A stretch of DNA of 64,000 nucleotides from Streptomyces malaysiensis subsp. samsunensis (GTDB taxonomy: Bacteria > Actinomycetota > Actinomycetes > Streptomycetales > Streptomycetaceae), in NCBI RefSeq assembly GCF_024519315.1, contig NZ_JANIIC010000040.1, forward strand, positions 39,104 to 103,103, read 5' to 3'. The notes under the pieces are model-generated. The model saw only the letters and a program-made list of their open reading frames with translations, was not told the origin of the DNA and ran no database searches. Below, in pieces: positions 61,001 through 64,000 of this stretch; the first letter of the stretch is position 1; each line of letters begins with the position of its first letter. Both the position numbers and the translations under genes were made by a program.

Positions 61001-64000
61001 CCGCCGAGGACCACGGCACCCGGGTCACGGCTGTCGGGTCCCTGCGCCGCGACGAAGGCGGTCTCGACCGCTTCGCCACCTCCTTGGCCGAGGCGTACGT
61101 GGGCGGCGCGTCCGTCGACTGGCCTGGGGTGTTCGCGGACACGACGGCGAGGCGGGTCGATCTGCCGACGTACGCCTTCCAGCACCAGCGCTATTGGGTC
61201 GAGCCTTCGGCGGTGGCGGGCGATGTGTCCTCGGCCGGGCTGGTCTCCGCCGACCACCCCCTGCTCGGCGCGGCGGTCGAGCTGCCCGAGTCCGGCGGAC
61301 ATCTGTTCACCGGTCGACTCTCCCTCCGGTCGCACCCCTGGCTGGCCGATCACACCATCCACGGCACCGCGCTGCTCCCCGGGTCCGCCCTGGTCGAGTT
61401 GGCGCTGCGAGCCGGTGACGCGGCCGGCTGCGGCCACCTGGGGGAGCTGACGCAGGAAACGCCCCTCGCCCTTCCCGAGCGCGGCGCCGTTCAGCTGCAA
61501 GTCACGGTCGGCGGCCCGGACGACTCCGGACGACGCACCGTGAACCTCTACTCGCGCTTCGAGGACGGGCCCGCCGACCTGCCGTGGACGCACCATGCCA
61601 CCGGTGTGCTGATCACGGAGGGGCCCACCACGCCGACGGAAACCGGGCTCGGTCAGTGGCCACCGGCGGACGCCGAGCCGATCGATATCGCCGAACGGTA
61701 TCCGAGCGCGGCCGCGCTCGGCGGAGTGGAGTACGGACCCGCCTTCCAGGCCCTGCGCCATGCGTGGCGTCGCGGTGAGGAGATCTTTGCCGAGGTGGCG
61801 TTGGCGGAGGACATGCGCTCGGAGGCCGGCCGCTTCGGTCTGCATCCGGTGCTGCTCGACGCGGCCCTGCACGCCGTGGCCGATCTGACGGCCGACGACG
61901 GTGGCGGCCGCGTCCGGCTCCCGTACCGCTGGACCGGGATGTCCCTGTACGCCACCGGCGCGACGACCCTGCGCGTACGGCTCGCCACGGAGCCGGAACG
62001 GCCCGACGGCGTGTCGATCCTGCTGGCGGACGAATCGGGCCACGCGGTGGCCGACGTGGCCGCGATGGTGACCCGTACCTTCACGGCGGAGCAGCTCACC
62101 GGGGGCCGGATACCCCATGAGTCACTGTTCCGGGTGGAGTGGTTGAGCGTCCCGGCAGGCTCATCCGGGGCCGAGCCGGACCGGGCCCACTGGACGGTCG
62201 TCGGCCCTGACGGCGCAGAGCTGCGCACCGCACTCGAATCCGGCGGGGGCCGGATCGACGAGTACGACGACATGGGCCCACTGCTCCGGTCCGACGCATC
62301 GGCCACGGCCGTCCCCGACCTCGTACTCCTGCCGTTCCTCACCGCCTCGGCCACCGACACCGTCGAGGCGGACGGCGACCTCGTGTCCGTGGCACACCAG
62401 GCGACGCATCGCGCACTGGACGCGCTCCAGGCATGGCTGGCCGACGAGCGGTGCGCCGACGCGCGACTGGTGGTGGTGACGCGCGGTGCGGTGGCGGCCG
62501 TGCCGGACGAGGATGTGCCGGATGCGGCGGCCGCCACGGTCTGGGGTTTGGTGCGCTCGGCGCAGGCCGAACATCCCGACCGATTCGTGCTGGTGGATCT
62601 GGAGAGCCTGGAGTGGGCCGCCGAGGCGATCGGTGCCGCGGTGGCCACCGGAGAGCCTCAGATCGCGGTGCGTGGGGGAGGTCTGTCCGCCCCCAGGCTG
62701 ACCCGGGCCCTGGTTCCCGTGGCGTCTCAGCGCGAGCCGGTGTGGGAGCCCGACGGTTCGGTACTGATCACGGGCGCCAGCGGTGTGCTGGGTGGGCTGG
62801 TGGCGCGTCATGTGGTCGCCCGCCATGGGGTGCGCAGCGTGGTGCTGGTGTCGCGACGCGGCCGCGACGCGGCGGGTGCGGCGGAGCTGGAGGCCGATCT
62901 CACCGAAATCGGCGCACACGTGGTGTTCGAAGCGTGTGATGTCGCGGACCGTGAGGCGTTGGCCGGTGTGCTTGCGCGTATTCCGGTGGATCGTCCGTTG
63001 CGTGGTGTGGTGCATGCGGCCGGTGTGCTGGATGACGGTCTGGTCGAGTCGTTGACGCCGGAGCGCATGGACGCGGTGTTGCGGCCGAAGGTGGATGCGG
63101 CGGTGCATCTGGATGAGTTGACGCGGGATGTGGATCTGTCGGCGTTTGTGGTGTTCTCGTCGGCGGCTGCGACGTTCGGTGCGGCGGGGCAGGGGAATTA
63201 TGCGGCGGCGAACATGTTCCTGGATGCTCTGGCGGCGCGTCGTCGGGCGCGTGGGCTTGCGGGGGTTTCCTTGGCCTGGGGCTTCTGGGCCGAGCGCAGC
63301 GATATGACCGGCCACTTGGACGAGGTCGACATGGCCCGGATGGCCCGGTTCGGGATGACCCCGCTGTCCGCCGACGAGGGGCTGGCCCTCTTCGACGCGG
63401 CACACACGGCCGGTGACGCCCTGCTGGTGCCGACGCGCATGGACGTCGCGGTGCTCCGCGAACACGCCCGTCCCGGCACCACACCCGCACTGCTGCGCCA
63501 CCTCATCGGTGCCCCGGCCCGCCGAGTGATCGACGCCACTGTCGAGGGCCAGGACGGCGCCACCGCCCTCGTACGGCGTCTCACGGGACTGCCCCCGTCC
63601 GAGCGGGAGAACGTCCTGCTGGAGCTGGTGACCGAGCACGCGGGAGCGGTGCTCGGCCATACGGAATCGGACGCGATCGCTCCCGACCGTGCGTTCAGCG
63701 AGATCGGCTTCGACTCGCTCACCGCGGTCGAACTGCGCAACCGCCTCAACGCCGGCACTGGGCTTCGGCTTCCGGCCACGCTGGTCTTCGACTATCCGAC
63801 ACCGATCGCCGTCGCTCGCCACATCCTCGGCGAGGTGATGGGCTCCGAACAGGCCGGGACCTCGGCCGTCGACCGGGCCCGGGTCACGCCGTCGGTGCGC
63901 AAGGGCACGACCGACGACGAGCCGATCGCCATCGTCGGAATGGGCTGCCGCTTCCCGGGCGGTGTGCGTACGCCCGAAGAGCTGTGGCAACTGCTCATCA
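49033..64000 (+). CDS. Type I modular polyketide synthase, extension modules 4-6 and start of module 7 (runs off the window)
   Basis: At least 4989 codons without a stop to the window edge. The ATG at 49033 follows GAGAGG. Residues 1-33 (MSEQEKLLGYLRRVTADLHQ...) form the coiled-coil N-terminal docking helix that receives the chain from the preceding PKS. Order: KS-AT-KR-ACP; KS-AT-KR-ACP; KS-AT-DH-KR-ACP; then a new KS beginning near residue 4962. ATs read YASH, HAFH, YASH (methylmalonate, malonate, methylmalonate). Modules 4 and 5 each carry a post-AT dimerisation element of the FWQAVERED/FWDAVERED type. No release domain is seen, so more modules or genes follow. In the second half, G/T-rich codon patches alternate with GC3-rich ones. 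Confidence 0.94.
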   Translation, partial: MSEQEKLLGYLRRVTADLHQTRQRLQDVESAAREPIAIVGMSCRFPGGVRSPEEFWRLLSGAEDAITAFPEDRGWDLGSLYDADPDRPGTSYAREGGFLHDVGDFDPSFFGISPREALAMDPQQRLLLETSWEAIERAGIDPDSLRGSRSGVFVGAVAPDYGPRVHEATDGVEGHLVTGSAISVVSGRVAYSLGLEGPAVTVDTACSSSLVALHLAVQALRQGECSLALAGGVTVMATPGTFIGFSRQRGLAPDGRCKPFAAAADGFGPAEGAGMLFLERLSDAHRNGHPVLAVVRGTATNQDGASSALSAPNGPSQQRVIRQALANAGLTAGQVDAVEAHGTGTTLGDPIEAQALLATYGRERTADQPLLLGSVKSNIGHTQAAAGVAGVMKMVLAMRHGVLPRTLHIDEPSPHVDWTAGTVELLTEAAPWPEGEEPRRAGVSSFGISGTNAHAIIEQAPPPAATDATSGTDVAEPAEAPRTVLPLVAWPLSGKSEAALSAQAGRLLDHAEQHPEATAGDIGLSLATARTAFDHRAVVLASDRADAVRTLADHLAGRATSGLVEGVARRSAGVAFVFPGQGSQWVGMAAGLLDSSPVFARRIDACAAALAPHVDWSLVDVLRGGESAAAALERVDVVQPALFAVMVSLAELWRSYGVEPAAVIGHSQGEIAAACVAGALSPEDAARVVALRSKALRALSGRGGMASVSLPVERVRERIAAWGERLSVAAVNGPSAAVVSGDADALDELLTACEAEEIRARRIPVDYASHSAHVESLEDEIRRTLAGIAPRPSSVPFYSTVTGGVLDTTELDAGYWYRNLRRTVRFDDTVRVLLDEGFQTFVEASAHPVLTMGIEQTADDHGTPVAAIGSLRRDEGGLERFLTSLAEAHVGGIAVDWRTVFAGTGAHPVDLPTYAFQHKRYWLTSATTARPIDGTSAEDAADAHFWQAVEREDAEALAATLQVESTEQHTSLGTVLPALAQWRRQRRSESTVDEWRYRVIWRPTSGTPAPSLTGPWLLLAPGSRTGDPLVTASREALVAHGADVVLVELGEDDADRATVAERLRAATADHPLNTLSGVLSLLPLDEHPHPAHPVATTGLTLTLALIQALADLGVRAPLWCATQGAVSIGSSDPLTSPAQAAVWGLGRVAGVEYPDSWGGLIDLPRTMDTRAGTRLAGVLAGGGPEDQVAILGSGVMLRRLEPAPLGNTPARRAWKPRGTVLITGGTGALGTHLARWLAHNGAEHLVLTSRRGLAAPGAEDLVAELAEQGTPVTVAACDVADRAALQRVLAAIPDDQPLTAVIHAAAHIDLAGLGATTSAEFAQVMDAKVAGAAHLDELLGDTPLDAFVLFSSVSGLWGVGDHGAYAAANAYLDALAERRRANGLSATSVAWGVWDATGDNMPEALDLDQLRRRGLRFMDPALGVAALRQTLDHDQTHLAIADIDWDSFIPVFTSARPSPLLDELPAMRRIQEGADGAGAIANASADASSGLRQRLAGLTPTEREHTVLELVRAQVGAVLGHATSDAVDSERAFKDLGFDSLTAVELRNRLNAATGLRLPATLAFDYPSTAVLSEHILTELTGAATDGEADVPALTNTAAGVAATRAVPADSDDDPIAIVAMSCRYPGGVASPEELWQLIVSGGDAIGGLPTDRGWDIEGIYDPDPDAPGRTYVREGGFLYGAGEFDPAFFGISPREALAMDPQQRLLLETSWEAFERAGVPALALRGSRTGVFIGSNYQEYGPRVHEAPEGSEGHLMTGSAASVVSGRVAYAFGFEGPAVTVDTACSSSLVALHLAAQALRNGECSLALAGGVAVMPNPGALIGFSRQRGLALDGRCKAFAGAADGMGLAEGVGVLLLERLSDARRNGHRALAVVRGSAVNQDGASNGLTAPNGPSQQRVIRAALESARLSAAEVDAVEAHGTGTKLGDPIEAQALLATYGQERVAEDRPLWLGSIKSNIGHTQAAAGVAGVMKMVLAMRHGVLPRTLHVDEPSSHVDWSAGAVGLLTDAAEWPEADRPRRAGVSSFGISGTNAHVILEHVPEEQPVAEPVTEGPEEPGLVPWVVSAKSEGALRAQAERLLPYARGEAGTEASVADVALSLATTRSALEERAVVLAGDGEGFAAGLGALVEGVPAAGVVRGSVVPGKLAVLFSGQGSQRVGMGRELYEAFPVFADAFDEVCALFDVELAHPLRDVVFGDADTDALDETGFTQCGLFAVEVALFRLVESWGVRPDFVAGHSIGELVAVYVAGVLSLADACVLVAARGRLMQALPSGGVMVSVQAAEADVLPLLVGREAEVSVAAVNGPRSTVISGVEDAVMEVAGLLEAAGVKTKRLRVSHAFHSPLMEPMLAEFRQVAEGLSYAPPRIPVVSNVTGQVADVEALCSAEYWVRHVRETVRFADGVQTLAGQGAVTYLELGPDGVLSGMGQECVPDAVFTPVLRTGREETASVMEGLAQIHVRGRSVDWAALLAPAGPRPVELPTYPFQREHFWLESSVSTTETGGTDAVDAEFWDAVEREDLPALTDTLAVTGESGAGESLAAVLPVLSTWRRRGRERATVDGWRYRVSWSPVSDGAGTLTGTWLVAVPAGMAADPWVSACVDALTGRGVWPVRVELGPDDTDREAVAARLREALAGSEATAVAGVLSLLALAEGRHDQYRSVPLGVALTLSLVQAVGDVGVAAPVWSVTRGAVAVSGSENVREVEQAAVWGLGRVAGLEVPERWGGLLDLPEVWDARVADRLVGVVSGRVGEVEVAVRASGVFARRIVRASVGGGGGVGGWVPSGTVLVTGGTGALGGHVARWLAGSGAEHLLLVSRRGPGAEGVDELCAELRGVGVRVTVVACDVGDREALAGVLARVPVEFPLTAVVHAAGVLDDGVLDGLSVGRFEGVLRAKSEAAWHLHELTCELGLSAFVLFSSFSGVVGAAGQANYSAANAVLDALAEWRRGAGLPATSVAWGPWADNGMAVSSAEVSRTIRRNGMTAMDPRLALAALERAITHSDAALAVVDADWERFADTFEARRLSRLLSGVPEVRKLAAATRPGDTETAYTEGASALVRRLETLPEAERQRSLLELVRAHVAAVLGHSGVDAIGPGRAFMEIGFDSLTAVGLRNQLSEATGVQLPATLVFDYPTPTALAGYLLTELLGSHQQTDGATADVATTESTATDDPIAIVSMSCRFPGDVRSAEDLWRLLAAGEDAVSAFPTDRGWDLDGLYDTDPDALGKSYVREGAFLSEVSGFDASFFGISPREALAMDPQQRLLLETSWELWERAGIDPETVRGSRTGVFMGTNGQEYVSLLDRAPETTEGYVATGNAASVVSGRISYTFGFEGPAVTVDTACSSSLVALHLAAQSLRQGECSLALAGGVSVMVSPRGFVEFSRQRGLAPDGRCKPFAAAADGTAWGEGVGMLLLERLSDARRNGHEVLAVVRGSAVNQDGASNGLTAPNGPSQQRVIRQALANAGLTAGQVDVVEAHGTGTTLGDPIEAQALLATYGREHTDDQPLWLGSIKSNIGHTQAAAGVAGLIKMVLAMRHGLLPGMPNVDEPSPYVDWSPGTVQLLAEATPWPETGRLRRAGVSSFGVSGTNAHIILEQAPPRDPEPERPVVDGPVGGVGQIPGTPWLVSGKSEAALRTQADRLLAHVRERAELSAEDVGLSLATTRSAFEHRAVVLAGDRDGLVDGVAALAEGRDASGLIRGMAGADGRAVLVFPGQGSQWVGMAAGLLESSPVFAERVGECAAALAPFVDWSLGDVLRGGEGAAVALERVDVVQPALFAVMVSLAGLWRSYGVEPAAVIGHSQGEIAAACVAGALSLEDAARVVALRSRALRALSGRGGMVSVSLPVEEVRERLVPWGERLSVAAVNGPSVVVVSGDADALDELLAVCEGEGIRARRIPVDYASHSAHVEAIEDELLRELAGISPRSSSVPFYSTVTGGALDTTALDAGYWYRNLRQTVRFDETVRALLADGFDTFIEASAHPVLTMGVEQTAEDHGTRVTAVGSLRRDEGGLDRFATSLAEAYVGGASVDWPGVFADTTARRVDLPTYAFQHQRYWVEPSAVAGDVSSAGLVSADHPLLGAAVELPESGGHLFTGRLSLRSHPWLADHTIHGTALLPGSALVELALRAGDAAGCGHLGELTQETPLALPERGAVQLQVTVGGPDDSGRRTVNLYSRFEDGPADLPWTHHATGVLITEGPTTPTETGLGQWPPADAEPIDIAERYPSAAALGGVEYGPAFQALRHAWRRGEEIFAEVALAEDMRSEAGRFGLHPVLLDAALHAVADLTADDGGGRVRLPYRWTGMSLYATGATTLRVRLATEPERPDGVSILLADESGHAVADVAAMVTRTFTAEQLTGGRIPHESLFRVEWLSVPAGSSGAEPDRAHWTVVGPDGAELRTALESGGGRIDEYDDMGPLLRSDASATAVPDLVLLPFLTASATDTVEADGDLVSVAHQATHRALDALQAWLADERCADARLVVVTRGAVAAVPDEDVPDAAAATVWGLVRSAQAEHPDRFVLVDLESLEWAAEAIGAAVATGEPQIAVRGGGLSAPRLTRALVPVASQREPVWEPDGSVLITGASGVLGGLVARHVVARHGVRSVVLVSRRGRDAAGAAELEADLTEIGAHVVFEACDVADREALAGVLARIPVDRPLRGVVHAAGVLDDGLVESLTPERMDAVLRPKVDAAVHLDELTRDVDLSAFVVFSSAAATFGAAGQGNYAAANMFLDALAARRRARGLAGVSLAWGFWAERSDMTGHLDEVDMARMARFGMTPLSADEGLALFDAAHTAGDALLVPTRMDVAVLREHARPGTTPALLRHLIGAPARRVIDATVEGQDGATALVRRLTGLPPSERENVLLELVTEHAGAVLGHTESDAIAPDRAFSEIGFDSLTAVELRNRLNAGTGLRLPATLVFDYPTPIAVARHILGEVMGSEQAGTSAVDRARVTPSVRKGTTDDEPIAIVGMGCRFPGGVRTPEELWQLLI
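49129..53780 (+). other. PKS module 4: KS-AT(methylmalonyl)-KR(A-type)-ACP
   Basis: KS Cys206; AT Ser667 in GHSQGE and YASH at 767. KR has GTVLITGGTGALG near 1218. Where B-type KRs have LDD it reads HAAAHIDLAGLG, and Trp1357 lies 8 residues before Tyr1365 (LWGVGDHGAY), the A-type pattern giving an L-hydroxyl. ACP Ser1540 in LGFDSL. Confidence 0.9.
55660..56209 (+). repeat. Malonyl-AT repeat, copy 2 (module 5)
   Basis: Partner of 35661-36210, same orientation. Together with the KR repeat it makes modules 1 and 5 close copies in their AT and KR parts but not in KS or ACP. Confidence 0.75.
57142..57932 (+). repeat. KR-domain repeat, copy 2 (module 5)
   Basis: Partner of 36987-37774, about 20.16 kb apart in direct orientation. 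Differences include one extra GGT codon in a glycine run, TAT to CAT near the Rossmann motif and GCG to TCG after the catalytic Tyr. Confidence 0.85.
58537..63840 (+). other. PKS module 6: KS-AT(methylmalonyl)-DH-KR(B-type)-ACP
   Basis: KS Cys3342; AT Ser3800 in GHSQGE and YASH at 3900; DH HTIHGTALLP (His4107) and DAALH (Asp4276); KR GSVLITGASG near 4576, LDD at 4666 and Tyr4723 in QGNYAAAN; ACP Ser4895. DH and KR are intact and there is no ER, so an alpha-methyl enoyl product is expected. Confidence 0.9.
60160..60350 (+). repeat. Methylmalonyl-AT repeat core, copy in module 6
   Basis: Partner of 39945-40135, 20,215 nt away in direct orientation, no mismatch found by eye over 191 nt. Confidence 0.8.
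63913..64000 (+). other. Start of PKS module 7 ketosynthase (cut by window end)
   Basis: DDEPIAIVGMGCRFPGG, the conserved KS N-terminus, begins right after the module 6 ACP and inter-module linker. Nothing can be said about the rest of the module. Confidence 0.85.

Noticed and set aside
54163..62118. A minus-strand open frame of over 2600 codons, and others of 500-1300 codons, antisense to the PKS genes
   Set aside because: They are side effects of high GC and strong third-position bias. Their translations are rich in Arg, His, Gln and Pro, show no domain motifs and mirror the conserved PKS on the plus strand.

Overview
The window looks like Streptomyces or a close actinomycete. The DNA is very GC-rich, start codons include several GTGs, and the type I PKS genes are modular. 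There is a CebR-type operator, a SpoIIE-type phosphatase, and rare TTA leucine codons in a few accessory genes. It holds about 23 kb of ordinary catabolic and regulatory genes (1-23506), then at least 40 kb of one polyketide biosynthetic cluster that runs off the right edge (23675-64000). All assignments come from reading motifs by eye; no database search was run.

Left part. At 9-3598 are an L-arabinonate-type dehydratase and two SDR oxidoreductases. A PAS/GAF/SpoIIE/ATPase signalling protein lies at 3692-6682. An SfnB/DszC-like flavoenzyme with an Rrf2 regulator (6838-8526) follows an AT-rich inverted repeat. A TetR regulator and a divergent CocE/NonD hydrolase share a palindrome at 9306-9322. 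A D-2-hydroxyacid dehydrogenase diverges from a sugar-porter-type MFS transporter (11155-13916).

A PucR/agmatinase region (13973-20832) carries two deletion scars. In one, a HAD hydrolase is cut and joined out of frame to a beheaded PucR regulator. In the other, an NCS1 transporter stops after about 78 codons. Intact around them are a methyltransferase, a complete PucR regulator, an agmatinase and a gamma-aminobutyraldehyde-type dehydrogenase. A GNAT gene follows. A perfect CebR box (21650-21663) then sits in front of two secreted carbohydrate esterases (CE3-like and CE1-like), which end at a 13-bp hairpin at 23556-23587.

Right part: the cluster. Two ANL ligases on the minus strand overlap by ATGA and diverge from a 5-aminolevulinate synthase. 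This trio is the signature of the C5N (2-amino-3-hydroxycyclopent-2-enone) unit. Next come a divergent stand-alone acyltransferase with a TTA codon and a short PaaK/EhpF-like adenylating enzyme, overlapping by GTGA. The set resembles the bafilomycin logic in which fumarate is adenylated, transferred to a polyketide hydroxyl and then amidated with C5N.

PKS gene 1 (30744-48938) encodes KSQ-AT-ACP (loading); KS-AT-KR-ACP; KS-AT-DH-ACP (no KR); KS-AT-DH-ER-KR-ACP. PKS gene 2 (49033 to beyond 64000) encodes KS-AT-KR(A-type)-ACP; KS-AT-KR-ACP; KS-AT-DH-KR-ACP; and the start of a further KS. AT motifs predict methylmalonate for loading, 2, 3, 4 and 6, and malonate for 1 and 5. Expected start of the chain: ethyl, CH(OH), CH2, C=O, CHMe, CH2, CHMe, CH(OH), CHMe, CH(OH), CH2, CH=CMe. 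I do not recognise a known product with this start. No thioesterase, post-PKS oxidase, tRNA, rRNA, CRISPR array or insertion sequence is visible.
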